Positions 11,094 through 24,223 of a stretch of 64,000 nucleotides of DNA are shown in pieces; positions within the stretch are counted from its first letter, which is position 1, and every line of letters starts with the position of its first letter. Below the pieces are notes generated by a model. It was not told where the DNA came from. It ran no database searches and saw nothing but the letters and a program-made list of their open reading frames with translations. This stretch comes from Chalara sp. BL73 (Eukaryota; Ascomycota; Leotiomycetes; Helotiales). The position numbers and the translations under genes are program-made. The stretch covers positions 930,001 to 994,000 of the forward strand of contig CAKJVC010000017.1 of assembly GCA_918026815.1 (NCBI GenBank), given 5' to 3'.

Positions 11094-12995
11094 ATGTCGA
11101 ATACTCAGGTCGGAAGTATCTACGCGCAGATTATCTCCGAAGTTATTGAGAGCTCGCGGGTTGATGTCGAAGAGGGCGGTGTCGATGAACATGTTTTGGA
11201 TGAGTTGAGACAGGTAGGCTCTTCCTTTGTTCAGCCTCTTCTCTACCACGGTCTGCGGCGATGGTATGGCTCTCTTATTCCCTCATTTTACCATCTGCAT
11301 CATCGATATCATCAAGCGATGATATCGAGCCGTAGATCGCATTTTATCATTGAGAGGAATGGTGGTTGTGGGCATGGTCCCTGTTTATCTTTGGTTGGTG
11401 CCTGGTCGACACGCCTTCGATTTTTCTCGGGTGGGCGACCGTCAGTATTTGGGGCTTTATACCCAGCCTCTCGTGTGAGTAATTGCGCCAAGAGGCTAAG
11501 ACCCTTTTGGGAACTCATAACACGTGAATGATTATACGCCGTCGAGTGATGTGCCTTGGGCTTGCTTGCTGCCATATATATTCCAGTTATGTCTTTTTAT
11601 CTAGCATCTACGTGCTATATTGCCAAACAAATTGCCCGATTCAACGGCATTCTTTTCAGAAACTCAAAAGTGCTAACACTCCTGCTAGGCATGGCAATCA
11701 AAACTATCTAACCTTCAAGTTGCTATATTCCCATGGGATCCAAAGCCTGATCCTCCTCAAGCCCTTGCGGTTCCAGCGCCAGTCCCTTCCAATGCTGGTG
11801 TTGCCTACCAACCTATGGGGGGGGCACCTCAGCAGATGGGCCAACCCATGAGTGGCCAATATATGGGCAATCCAGCCATGGCTCAAGGAGCCCCTCGCAT
11901 CAAGGCAGAGCCAGGCTTGGACAGTCCTACCCACGCTCCACAACAGCTCTATCCTACGCCCGCAAGTGCTGCTGATCGTGCTGCCATGAACCTGCAAAAC
12001 CAATATGGACAGCGAGCTGCGGCATCGATTAGTGCTATCCAAGGCAGCGTAGGTCGTCAACAAATTCAGCAACAAGGTCAGCCTCAACAAATGAACATGC
12101 AGCAGCGCCAGCAAGCTATGCAACAGCAACATCAAGTACCTCAACCTCAGCAACAGTTCGCTGCAAATGGCCAGCAGAATGGTCAGCAGAGACCGTCCAT
12201 GACACCTGAGCAGTATAAGGCAATGCTGGCGCATCAACAGAGATTGCAAGCTCAAAATGCCCAGAACGCCAGTGTCGGTAATGCTCAGACTGATGGAGCC
12301 GGCGATGAGGGAGTATCATATAGTCTTATCAAGCAGGTAAATGCTAATGGTGAGGAGGTTATGGGCCGTATTGAGATTGACGAGATGATCCGAGACAAGA
12401 TTGCAGCCATGGGTCAGCGAATGGAAGGTGGCGGCCTTATGTTGCCTCTTGCTCTAGCTACCAACTCCAAGAAGCGTCAACGAAAGGCCACCAAGTCGAC
12501 TTCTGGCATGGGTCAGCTTGATGGAGGAGACTCAGATGACGATGATAAGAACGGTCTCAAGAATGAAGAGTTGGATGAGGATGCCATCAACTCAGATCTT
12601 GATGATCCTGAAGATGAGCTCAATGGAGAAGATGATGAGGATGGAGACAATATGGGCTCGATCATGCTTTGCATGTATGACAAGGTTCAGCGTGTCAAGA
12701 ACAAGTGGTAGGCATTCCTCTGTTATTGCCGCGTTTTGAGTATCATGGCACTTCTGCAGTCATCTATCCTGGCTACTATTTCTGGCTTGGTCTTCGTTGG
12801 TTTCTTTTAGGGGCTTAACAGTTCTTAGAACTACACTGATGCTGTCATGTCATAGAGTTCTCTGCATCACAACCCATTTTAACCATCGATAAAAGCTAAC
12901 GCCCATATAGGAAGTGTGTTATGAAAGATGGAGTTCTCACCGTCAATGGCAAGGACTACGTATTCCACAAGGCGAACGGCGAATATGAGTGGTAG
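11094..12995 (+). CDS. TOA1: Transcription initiation factor IIA large subunit (alpha/beta)
   Basis: Three exons (11094-11213, 11689-12707, 12911-12995) join in phase to 407 residues. This general factor stabilises TBP on the TATA box. The N-terminal four-helix-bundle part starts MSNTQVGSIYAQIISEVIES and continues across intron 1 into AWQSKLSNLQVAIFPWDP. A long Gln-rich linker with an acidic stretch separates it from the C-terminal beta-barrel part (MLCMYDKVQRVKNKWKC, then DYVFHKANGEYEW at the end), the TFIIA signature that contacts TBP and DNA. Intron 1 is 475 nt, far longer than any other intron in this window. Intron 3's codon-splitting junction restores the invariant Trp of NKWKC. Confidence 0.95.
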
Positions 12996-14262
12996 ATAGC
13001 CGTCTAACTCCCCTCCACTCATGTTGTTCGTACTAGCCCTTGCTGCAACACCCGGCATACTCAACACAAAATCGAACATGAAACCGCAGCCCATATCGAC
13101 CCTCCAGTTTTCCTCTCACATCACGATATAGATCTCTTACTCTTCGACCTCCAACCTCCAACCTTCAACCATCTACACTTATACCCACACAAAAAAACGT
13201 TGCTTTTCATCCTTGTTTCAATCAATCCACGAAATAGATTCCTCATTTCCAATTTCCGGTCGGCAGCTCTCTCGGCATCATTTCTGCATCCGATGGTAGG
13301 TGGGTGTTGGCATGTACAGCAGAAACGATGCAATCCGACGCGATACGATGCGACGTGATAAATTGAAAACCTGCAGTGGTGAGTGCGCTGCAGAGATCCT
13401 GGTTGGGCGTTCGGCGGGATTTGTATCATAGGGCTCTCCACGAAGAGGGGAAAAAAAATTAACATAACGCGTGGTTTTTATGAAGATGACATCTGTCCCC
13501 GCCCCCCTCTTCTGCCATATATCCAAGTTCATTCTTCAAAAATTTGCCATTTCCTTCCGCCGCATCAAGTCCCAGAACAAGAAGTGAAAAAGCTACTAAA
13601 TCTATCGTATTCTTTGACGGCGATTTTCTCGTTTTTGACCAGTATCCCCCCCCCCCCCCTATTTAAGCGATGTCAATTGTGGCTTATAGCATTAGAAAGG
13701 GGAACGACATAAATTCTCACGATGGCGGAGCCGTCTTCGCGCTCTATACCGCCGCGCCTTAATATGCGCCTGTCTCGTGTCACGCTTCGTGCCGCACATC
13801 TCACGCCCCGCGCTCCTAAATCTAGATGCTTTTCGTTCGTTGATTTTGTTCGAAGATGCCGCTTCGAGCCAAGGAAACACCCGGGCTTGCCTGGTAGGGT
13901 ATTTGTTTGTTTGGGTGCGGACCGCGTGCGTTGGTGGGAAGGCTACGGCCGTGATGCGGTTTTGGGGATGGCGGGTGGTATGTTGCAGCGTGGATAAGGT
14001 GGACCGGAGGCGATGTTGATGTTGATATTGGCGTCTGGGCGAGGAAGGAATTATAGGGTTGGAATACCGTTTTGATCTGTTATGTTCTGGGGCTTTGGGA
14101 TGAGACGATGGATTCAAGGGGGCCTGCCAGGTGAGCCTTTGCTTACATTGGCAGATAGATATTAGCAAAATATATTGGCAAAATGAAAAGAACCAGCCTG
14201 ATTGAGATCATGAACGCTGTTTTTGGGAGATAAAGCTAAGCTAGAGTATGCAGTATGTAAGG
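12996..14262. other. Convergent 3' region between TFIIA and FN3 genes
   Basis: This 1.27 kb gap between two convergent genes has pyrimidine-rich tracts and a run of 14 C's at 13646-13659. Overlapping frames on both strands at 13690-14170 are rich in Arg and Ser and lack any domain, so I do not call a gene. Confidence 0.5.
13646..13659. repeat. Poly-C homopolymer (14 C)
   Basis: Fourteen consecutive C's precede TATTTAAG. Length is prone to sequencing error and to strain variation. Confidence 0.6.
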
Positions 14263-17200
14263 TCAACCCTCATCCTCCGTTCCGGTCGTCTCAGCTTCAC
14301 TGCGATCGACATCCAAGCTCTCACGTCCCTTGCCCTTCTTCATGCTGAACCGGCTGAAGTAGTTTTTGCCCTCCTTTGGCGTCCCAGTATCCTTGCCCTT
14401 ACCCTTCCACTCGCCTGATCCCAGCATAGGGCTGCTCGTAACGCTATTAGCACTCCTGCTAAGGTCATCTTCGCCATATTCATCAACACTACCTTCCGCA
14501 CGATCTTTCTTGCTGCCAAAAAACCCGGACGACTCTTTCCGCATGGATGTAAGGCTGAACTTGCTGGAGCTTCCTTTCCGCAGCAGTGATCTGGTCCAAC
14601 CATCCTTGCTGGGTTGGACCGGTTCTGAAGGTGTGTTGCTGGACGTAGTTCTTGCCAAGCTTTCCTGAGATTCTGCCATGCTGTTCTGGGTGTGGATCGA
14701 ATGAGCATCTCGAGAATGAGTGTCTCGGGACTTTCTTGACTCGGTCGGGGACGAGGCACTTGAGGTTGGAGCCATCTCATCTGGTGCCACTCCATCGGCG
14801 ACTTTCTCCTTACCCTTGCCCTTGGCATTGAAGCCAAATGAGAATAGCTTGGTGGAGAAAGTTGGTGCTGCGGGATTGAGCTTTGGAGTATTGGACTTCC
14901 GCGACGAAGACGGACGAGTACCAATAACACCAACAGGCGTGGGACTTGTCTGCCCTTGGAGGACAGGATCAGGATCGAGAATCTCATCGTCATCACTGAC
15001 TAAGCCACTGTTGGACGCATGCTGTATACTCGGACGTCTAGACGGATTTCTCGACCATGTTGGTTGGGGAGGATTGGCAGACCAGGGGCCTAAGGGGCTA
15101 GCTCTATTAGGTTCTGCGCCTAATGTCCAGCCAAATAGCTTCGCATTTTCAGACGATGGCCGAGGAAGCTCTTGTGAGGGCAATGAATTTAGGGAAGTAA
15201 TCGATAATGGACGAGGACTACTAGGGTTGCGTTCATGCAATGAAGACGATGGATCATCAAAACTTGAGCCAAATATATTGAATGGCCGTCGCCTTGGGCC
15301 AGTAGAAAACCTTGCCGGGGCAGGAGCATTTCCTTCCGTGGTATCCCCAGTCGAGCCTCGAGTTAGGAAACTTGGCATATTTGGCATATTCCAGTTGGAC
15401 ATACTGGTTCGCCGAACTCGGACTATGGAAGATTCTGGTTCTTCAGTAGAACGTGGGAATGACTGACTTTGGCCTTGCTTCAAGCTTCCTAGAGGAGGAC
15501 CGCCGGATTGCATGGTCTTGCCTCTTGATCTTGAGAACATATCTTTCATAGCTCCAAAACTTCCCTTTGAAGTTGACGGCCGAGAAGATCTTTCAGATGC
15601 ACCTACCGTCCCAAAATTCCCTCTGGGGGAGTGTAATGAACGACGATCGTTATCGTGTTCACCAGACGAAACACCATATAAGGCAAGATTCTGGGAGGAT
15701 GAGCGAGGACTGGATATGAGGCTTGCTGAACGACTTGATGACTCTGGCGACTGCGGATCATTATCGTACGTGGGGTGTAAGGGTGGTCCAAATGATCCGG
15801 ACTCTGATTGAGGACTTCTTGGAGGTGGAAGATCATCATCTAGATCTGAAAAGATATCTGATGGAAGTAATGCTGTTGCAGTAGGGTTTGTGGGACTTAA
15901 AGGTGCTTCACCTGTAAGGGCTCGAACATCTGCGTCGTTCATGCCGCTCATTTGGGCTGACAACGGAACCATTGCCATATCATTTGCACTTAGATCGAAG
16001 TAGGGTCCTGCGGCATATGAAGGAGAAGCAGTATTGTTGTAAGCGCTTGCAAACTGCGGTTCGGGATAGCTAGGAGATGATATAGTGTTTGTTCGACTCT
16101 TCCTTTGGCGATTACGGCGGGATTTGGCTTTGTTTTGACTGTTAGCAGGGTCGAAATCAACCCCAGAGGAATTGCCGTGATACATCAAAGCATTGGCACT
16201 TTGTCGTTGAAGACTGGTGTAGTAGCTCTGCTGCTCGTGCATGCTTTTCTGAAGCTCGCGAAGATGTATTTGCCGATCTTGCAGCTGGCTACTCATTTGC
16301 TCATATCGGTGATCCCATTCCCGACTACTTTGTTGATCAGCTTCCCGCACCATCTTGCCCTCCTCATCCTCTACTCCTGGGAGCTGCTTCCTCTCTTCCT
16401 CTAATTCCTTGAGCTGGGTGCGCTTTTGACGCATTTCGTCTTCAAGCCTTTTGAAAAGTGCATCCTCATCCTTGATCGTGGATTGATATTCGAGCTTCTT
16501 AGCTTCCTTCTCAGCAAGAATTGTCTCCTTCTGACCTTCCCAACTAGCCCGTTCTGCTTTCATATTTTCGATCTCCTTTATCCATCGAGCCATATCATCA
16601 CGCATCTTCGACTGCTCAGCTTGCTTCTCCTGCAAGGCCTTCTCCCGTTGGGTTTTACGGTTTTGAGCTGACCGATTTAAACCTTCAGATTTGATCACTT
16701 CCTGCCGGAGCTCCTTGCTATCCTTCTCCCGTTTTTCTAATCTCTGTCTTTTTTCGTCCTTTTCCTTTGTTGCCTCGTCTATCTGTAAATTACTTTCCTC
16801 CTTGTCGCGTTTTATTTGGGCGCCAATTTCATCCATCTCTTTTTGTATGGCTTTAAACTTCTCGGTCAATTGCTGCATAGTTTCACCCGACTGATCCGTG
16901 GAGGAAGCAACGACAGATCCCTGCTCCGAGGCGGCTATTGATGGGGAGTGTTTCCTTGTCCCCGTGTTTCTACGTTGTCCAGAATGAGTGCTACTGAGAT
17001 CGCGGGCCATGGCCGGTGCCGCTTCGGGTGCAGCAGGCTCAATTCCAGCAGTTTGCACGGCGGCAGAGTCATCGCTGCTCTCTGTTAAGGCGCCTTTCTG
17101 TTGATCCTCGGGCGACAGATTGGAAAGCACACGTCCGTTGGCGAGATGAGGACGCCCGTCTCGTCGATAGGTCCGCAATCGGATGACCGAGCTCCCAGAT

Positions 17201-17715
17201 TGAAAGTTGTTTGTTCCCACCGCAATAACATTAACATTATAGAAATGACCTGGCTTTAATCCTGTAACGTGAATTCTGAACTCTGAGCGAGACGACTCCC
17301 CAACTATTTCTGGTTAGCATAGCGCCGACAGAGCAACTAACTGGCGTCTTACTGTTGACACCATTGACCTGGATGAGGTATCTTAACACCGGTTTATGCG
17401 GCGTTGGAGGGCTCCAACTCAGGGTGACGGCATCCGCCTTGATGTCTGCTAGCTGGACTGCAGGAGGATCTGGAACTTCGACTCCTAGGATACTGATGAG
17501 TTCGGGGACAGGCTTCCAAAGAGTGAGCCATGCTCTATACAGGAGCCTGGAAGATGTTAGTGGGTTGAAAAAAGGGTCGGTGGCAGAACGCGGGCCAATA
17601 CGGACCAGAAGAGAGCTCCGCAGGTCACTGCCGACTGTACTAAGAACATGTCTGCGCTCTTGACATGGCTCGCAACCCAGACGACCAGCTCTTGGTACTG
17701 TTGGATCGCGTTCAT
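14263..17715 (-). CDS. Membrane-anchored fibronectin type III / coiled-coil protein
   Basis: Three exons (17715-17606, 17546-17353, 17303-14263) give 1,114 residues. After a short start (MNAIQQYQELVVW) one hydrophobic segment at about residues 22-48 (SAVTCGALFW joined by splicing to LLYRAWLTLW) should anchor the protein. It is followed by an FN3 domain at about 60-145 (PDPPAVQLADIKADAVTLSW, then GLKPGHFYNVNVIAVG). Residues about 236-475 are a long charged coiled coil, and the remaining 600 or so are Ser/Pro-rich and probably disordered. Intron 1 uses a weak GTCCGT donor, but the join restores a continuous transmembrane helix. This arrangement is widespread in filamentous ascomycetes; I know no established function. 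A contact or scaffold role at an internal membrane is only a guess. Confidence 0.85.
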
Positions 17716-19592
17716 GCAGAGTGGTCTGTTGCTCTGAACAAGAGTTGGCAGTGCTGATTCATGCGTTGAAGGCAAATCAGGACCGAAGAGAGAGGTGCTG
17801 TGCGTCGGCGGCAGGCGTTTCCATGAGAGTGCAAATTTGCCGGGGTGGGTGGATGCTAAGGGGAGGAGCAGCGTGGGCAGATATGTTGTGAAGTAATAGA
17901 GTATGAGGATTCTCAACGGCCATCTAAGGATGCTGCAACGGCGTCTGACTTCCAAGCTCTGTTGTGGATGGAGATCTCCATGCATGACCAATGAGGGCAG
18001 CGGAAAAGAATGCCGAATGCGACAGGGGACTCAGGTTTTCCATTACCGGGCCTTGGCATATATCAGAACCAACACACATGAGCATCCACATAATAGTGAT
18101 GGGCTAAGAAAGAAGACATGATGGAAGAGAAGGGGGAAAAAAAAGAGAGACATTGGGAGATAGTACAATGGCTGCCCGGCCTTTGGGGCAAACTGGGGTT
18201 ATGAGCTGAAAAAAAGAAAATGGCATTTCGGGTTAGGTCCTTGAACCTTAAGGGACACACGGGCTCAGATTTGGAACAGCCAATAAAGCAGGGGATGTGG
18301 TTCGTGATATGAATGCTTGATACTCGGAGCCAGAGAGAGTCGGGAGGACCTCAAGTTATATAAGTTGAAGCATGTTGACGAGCGGAAAAGATATGGCTCT
18401 AGGTCGTTGCCTCATCCCCCGACCCAAATCGTGAGCTGAGAAAGCTTCTAGAGGAAGTGGTGCAGCCGACAGCCCAATATTTTGAGTTTTGTAATCTTCC
18501 CAATACCATGGTAATTGAGCTGAACATGCGTGATTAAGTCCCAATCATTGGGTTGAAGTGATGTAACCAATGCCGTGAATCTTAATATGCTTTCGTAAAA
18601 TGTTATCAGTATGATGTAATTCCTTCCAAAGGTTCCCGTGGAAATGGTTGATTTCAGTGATATATGCAAGGCCTAGGGAGGATAGAATTTGCGGATATGT
18701 TCTCTATTAAGCAGGAAACAAAGATCATAGATGCCGATTATATGTCTCTAACTAGCTCAAGTCTCAGCTCCTTCAGCCACGTATCACTAAATACCGTGAT
18801 ACACACTGTATACATATGCTTATATATTTACTGGTGGCGTTTCGCGAAAGGTAAACCTTCTGCTGTGACCTTGAGCCCCTCCATATATTCACATGCAAAA
18901 ATGCCGGCGCCACACACGAGCAAAGGAGCAATACGCATGTCCTGTTCCCCCTTGCGGGTACTCCGAGATTGCCATAGGCGAGGTGGTAAAGAGAAGTAGA
19001 ATCGAAGCGATTGAACCCGTGAAAATTTTTGTGATGGGGACTGAGTAAAGAAAAGGCGGCCTCGGTATGGCCAAATTGGTATTGACATGAGTCGGGGGAT
19101 TGATCATACGGTAGATTTGGGGGAGCGCAGCGGTACCACCCTGCAAATATGGTCTTTCATGATAATATTTACTGCGCAAAACAACTGGTGAGAGGGCACG
19201 TAGCTAATGAATATGGTAGGGTGCATATGAATAACAATAAACTTTTTATATTTTGTTTCAGGAGCGACAACCGGTGTTGTCTTGTTCCACCAACCCCAAA
19301 ATATCGGTGGCTGAAGCGCGTGCCCAGGAATGATTGACAGGGGCCTTTCCCCGAGATTCTGTGTTGTGCCGTACAGGATGCTGCTGCTGCCCGTCAAGCC
19401 CACGTCAGGCCCCATCCAAAAGACGGTCATACGGCATCAGCCTCGCTGACTGTGCACATCCCCATCCCCATCCAACGCCAGCCGCCCAGCAACCTCAACA
19501 TTCAACATTCCCATCTTTGCTGCTTTTTTCACTCATTCATCTTTTCCCATTCTTGTCAATGCATTAATCCTTCCCATCATTCCATATTTGCC
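17716..19592. promoter_or_regulatory. Divergent intergenic region, FN3 gene and lipin gene promoters
   Basis: This 1.9 kb gap separates two divergent genes. The reverse frame 17557-17991 overlaps exon 1 of the FN3 gene and extends into this leader but has no better start. Nothing else is supported. Confidence 0.5.
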
Positions 19593-22384
19593 ATGCAATA
19601 CGTGAGAAGTATCAGCGGATCGGTCTCGAAAACATGGAATTCCATCAATCCTGCCACCCTCAGCGGTGCCATTGATGTAATAGTTGTTGAGCAGGAGGAT
19701 GGCACCTTGGCTTGCTCACCTTTCCATGTGCGCTTTGGAAAGTTCTCTCTACTGCGACCGTGAGTGAAGTCCTACAATTCAATGCCTTGCATATGGCAAA
19801 TTAATCCAGAGCGGCGCATGGATGCTTGCTTTGAGAAACTGAAGGAGCCCAAGGCTAACCTCGGACATACAGATACGAAAAAAAGGTCGAATTTAGAGTC
19901 AACGATGCCAAACAAGATTATGCGATGAAGCTTGGAGAAGGAGGAGAAGCGTTTTTTGTTTTCGAGACCTCTGAGAATATCCCAGAGGCTATGCAAACAT
20001 CCCCCTTGGTTTCACCGGCATCTAGCCCTCCACTGGCAGCAGACGGAGATCCCAACGTACCACAATTGGCAGAACCAGATTTTTTGGACTTGGACACAGT
20101 AACTGGAAAACCAAGGTCGGGCAGTTTGAATAGAAGTGTAACAGGATCATCTACGAAACCACGACGCCCGAGCAACTTGAGTACGTCCAACATTTTCTCT
20201 CCTAACCCTAATACCGTTGTTCGAGAACATTTGGCTGACCTATGTAGATCCTCTTACGCCCCTATCTGGCTCGCCAGAGTCGAATCGGCCTATTTCCGGC
20301 GAATGGGCAGGTGTCGCAACAAGACCAGATGGGGTCCCGAGACCTCATACAGACGAAATCCTTCCAAGCTCAGCCCGTACACACATATCTGATGGAACGG
20401 AGCGGGGACGGTTTGCTCGTTCTATGACACCAAATCTAGGACATGATGGACGCTCAGATACACAAACCGAAAGATCCATGAGTCCGCCGCCTCTGCCAAC
20501 GAAAGAAGCCATAGAACGTGCTCTAGCTCTATCAGAAAGGTTATCGGCATCCAATATCCCTTCACAGGTGACGGAAACCGGGGATTTAATGCTGGATATG
20601 ACAGGGTGGAAAAGTAGTGATGAGGATTCGTTGCGCGCAGAGGTTATTGCTCGAAGAATTCTTACCGAGGAGCTCGAGGGCAATTATGATATTGGTGCTC
20701 TGATCGGTGCAGATGAGCACGGAAACCTTTGGATATATAGCAGTGAGGAGGCGAAGGAAGCTGCAAGTCAAAGAGCAGCTTTGGCAGGATTCGGCAATCC
20801 AGAAGTCTTGACCAGCGAGTAAGTCCGTCCTCTTTCATTCTCAAGAGTGCAATTCAGCGCCATGTCCGGAATTGTAGCATATATTTCTAACATGAAAAAT
20901 AGCGCTGCATCAGATCCGGGCTACCATAGCGATGCGGACAGTGATATGATTCCTTCTAGCGTGCCAATTGTACCATCTCATAGGCGGGCAGATTCAGCAG
21001 GAGTTCTGGGACTCCAAACGCCTCCTAACACCCCTCCAGGAACAGCTGGTGACCCAAACAGGAACTATGCCAAAACCCTGCGTTTGACAAGTGATCAATT
21101 GAAAGCGCTAGGACTAAAGCCCGGTCCAAATCCAATGAGCTTCACCGTTAATCGAGCTACGTGCCAGGCATACATGTATCTTTGGCGTTATGATGTTCCA
21201 GTAGTCATATCAGATATCGATGGCACCATCACTAAATCGGATGCTCTCGGCCACGTCCTTAATATGATCGGACGTGATTGGACGCATATTGGAGTCGCGA
21301 AACTGTACACAGAAATTGTGAACAATGGGTTCAATATTATGTATCTGACTTCGCGATCAGTTGGGCAAGCCGATACAACACGTGCGTATCTCAGCGGTGT
21401 CGTCCAGGAAGGGTATCGGTTGCCCAGAGGTCCTACAATCATGAGCCCGGATCGAACAGTCGCGGCATTGCGCCGAGAATTGTACATTCGTAAGCCAGAG
21501 GTTTTCAAGATGGCATGCTTGCGCGATATTAAGAACTTATTCGGACCGAATCGTCGACCTTTCTACGCAGGTTTTGGAAACAGGCTAACAGACGCAATGT
21601 CATATCGTTCTGTAAGCATACCGAGCAACAGAATCTTTACAATCAACAGCAATGCAGAGGTAAGCTTTCCAATGTATAAACTTTCGTGCTTTCCAATGAA
21701 GCTTTCCACTTGCCCAGCAGCAACAACGGCTGATTATGTTAGGTATCACTCGATTTGCTGAGTCTGAACAAGCTAAAGTATAGTTATGTCAACATGCGTG
21801 AAGTTGTAGATCATTATTTCCCTCCTACAAATACATTAGTTAAAGGAGGCGGAGAGGAGTTCACGGATTTTAGTTATTGGCGCGAGCCTGTGCTTGAGAT
21901 CGAAGACTTCAGCGACTCTGAAAGTGATGAAAAAGACGAGGAGGAAGAAGAAGACATTGAAGATGAGGGTGACGAGGAAGTGAATGATGCGCTAGGCGAA
22001 AGTTATATGTCACGAGAGTCCATTGAGTATGATGACGATTACAATGGATTGGAGGAAAGCATACTCTCTGGATCCATAGACGAGGACCCCCTGACTCAGA
22101 GTATGCTGGAAGCCGAAGAGGTAAGTTTATTTTATTCGTTACGAGCGTCCTGATGCGTTATATCTTTCTACCTCTGGAATAGAAAATGCTAACTAGTCCA
22201 CAAGTCCGATAATGATGAGGGAATTACGCCTGGAGCTGATCAAGAAGAAGCTTTTGGAGGGGACAATACCCAGCTCACGCACTCCCATAAATCTCAGCCA
22301 ACCGAGGACATTGACGCTGAAGTCATCACCGGTGTAAAAGGGCTAAGTCTAGAGCGAGAAGAGACCAGCGACAAAAGGGTTTGA
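19593..22384 (+). CDS. PAH1: Lipin-type phosphatidate phosphatase
   Basis: Six exons (19593-19759, 19873-20180, 20248-20818, 20903-21659, 21743-22120, 22205-22384) give 786 residues. The enzyme dephosphorylates phosphatidate to diacylglycerol, controlling triacylglycerol synthesis and nuclear membrane growth. The N-LIP domain begins at residue 1 ([20 protein letters not shown]) with the amphipathic membrane-binding helix. The C-LIP/HAD domain has the catalytic DIDGT at residues 453-457 ([18 protein letters not shown]) and continues through [17 protein letters not shown]. The tail is strongly acidic, as in yeast Pah1, where it recruits the Nem1-Spo7 phosphatase. The last acceptor is ambiguous: I used AG at 22203-22204 because it lies a normal distance after the CTAAC and keeps the tail acidic, but AG at 22195-22196 also opens a frame. 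Confidence 0.93.
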
Positions 22385-24223
22385 TGACCGCACTGTACAC
22401 CAACATGGCGAAACATCAGAGACATTGTATACTATGGAGTTTTGGAACGAGATATCGGCGATATACCAATGGGCGTTTGTACAAAAGCTTCGAGTGTAGG
22501 CATATGCATAGCGGGGCGCATCTTTCCGGAGAGGGTGTGTACGAAAGGGATAGGAGCGTTTAATAATATTGTAACAATGGATCGATCCATTAATACCAGA
22601 CTTGGCTTTCCTTCAATGTGTCCAATATGCTCGAAAAATCCCTTGATCTTCATAACTAAAATCATTCCTTCGCAGATATCTCACGCTGTTAAAAGAAAGC
22701 TGTTCGAGGTATAATCTACAGTCGAACTACCATCAACGTGCGTGTAGGGTGTTTAAGTTAACATGTCCGCGCTTTCATCTTGTAACCCTGCGATACAACC
22801 CACAGCGTCCCACTCATATCCGCTTTATTATCCATGTTGTTTCACATATATTTTCGATATAAGCTCCCGGATTTGATTTAAAAAAACCCCCCCAATTTAT
22901 GATACCAAGCCAGCTGGCCTGCTAACGTCTCTCTCTTTCCTTCTTTTTTATGCGTGTGTGTGTGTGTGTGTGTGTGTTGTTTCCATTTCAGCAATAAACG
23001 TCACGTCACGGTGGGTGATAACGCCTACCGAGTGATGAGTTGTGGTTACCCCCTACACTGTTCGGGAACGTACATATAAACACAACTCCGATCGTCTTAT
23101 GACATCATGCTATGGTGTTTTTTTATTTTTTTTTTATAAAATGATACAGGCTTAGTACGGGGTTGGGCTTAGACAGGTTGTTCATGCTAGAGCGTAGTTA
23201 TTGACGATTGTTTGTGCCCAAGCACCGCAATGCAGGCAGCATTTGATCTGGGTCCCGGGCTGGGTATTTTTTTGCAGGTGAGAGATTAATGGTTTGGCTT
23301 GATGGGGGGCGTGCCATACCGTCCCTTCCTGCATTTGCTGCTTTGGCTGGTCGGCGGTCACCTCGTGTTCCTGCTAAGTTCTTATCCGTCCCGGTCCAAG
23401 TTTGAAGGCGTCCCTAGCTTTGAAGGAGCTCCTTTTGTAAAATGCCTCCTTTTATCGCTATGCAATGTTGCGCGGCAAGTTCACCCCTTTGCCTTGCCAT
23501 GTCACGGCGGCCAGAAGGCGTTAGCCGGCCGACTAAATGAGGATATAAAGCCTTGCTTCTAGGGTCTGCGGATCACTAATCACCTTATTTGCGAATACAG
23601 CTTCTGATATCATTTCTTAATCCTCCTCCTGCTTGGCAATGCACAAAGGCAGGTAGTGAAGCCGATCCTAGATATACGCACGCACTGAGCTGGGTAGATG
23701 CCCGCGCCGCGGTTTTGCCGGACCGAATTCTGCAAGATAAGCTTTTGTGAAACTTTTTTTTTTTAACCAAACGAAAGACTTTTAAACGCTCGCTTAGAAC
23801 CCTCAGCCTCTCTCGGGTCCCTCGGATTCTCTCGCTTGTCACATGCGGTGACGCGGTATATAAGTAAGTGCGGGTGCGGGGGATTACCCCCTGAATCTGC
23901 GGAGATGCTCCTCCTCCCGGCCCATCGAGCGGCATCTATGCTTCGTAGACATGCCGCCAATAGAGAGGAACTTGGGAGGAGGAAATGCCGTTGTTCAATG
24001 CCGTTATATGAGGCGTAAACGTTGCGGGCAGCGGTAAGTTGGTCAATTGCGAGGTTGCAATTGGTTTGAGAGGCGGTCTGGCTCCATAGCCTTCGCGAAA
24101 GACATTTCCCGACAATTTCTTAGCATCATGTAGCCCAGCATGTAAACTTGTTTCCCCGCCAGGGGTAATATCGTCCAGAGGATCAACTGCATATAATATA
24201 GGGACCATGCTGCCCTTGCAGAT
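22385..24223. other. Intergenic region between lipin and esterase genes
   Basis: This 1.8 kb gap includes a (GT)12 microsatellite at 22954-22977 and several T-rich runs. No gene is supported; frames are short and overlap on both strands. Confidence 0.5.
22954..22977. repeat. (GT)12 microsatellite
   Basis: Twelve uninterrupted GT dinucleotides follow a pyrimidine-rich tract, about 570 bp downstream of the lipin stop. It is a simple repeat with no gene-level meaning. Confidence 0.85.

Noticed and set aside
11704..12255. 183-codon reverse frame rich in Leu
   Set aside because: It is antisense to the Gln-rich linker of TFIIA; CAG/CAA repeats read as Leu-rich frames on the other strand.
13692..14168. 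158-codon reverse frame and overlapping + frames
   Set aside because: The composition is Arg/Ser/His-rich, there is no domain or splice support, and frames are open on both strands. It lies between two 3' ends.
14720..15466. 248-codon + strand frame and several other + frames across 14.3-16.9 kb
   Set aside because: They are shadows of the Ser/Pro-rich and coiled-coil coding sequence of the reverse-strand FN3 protein.
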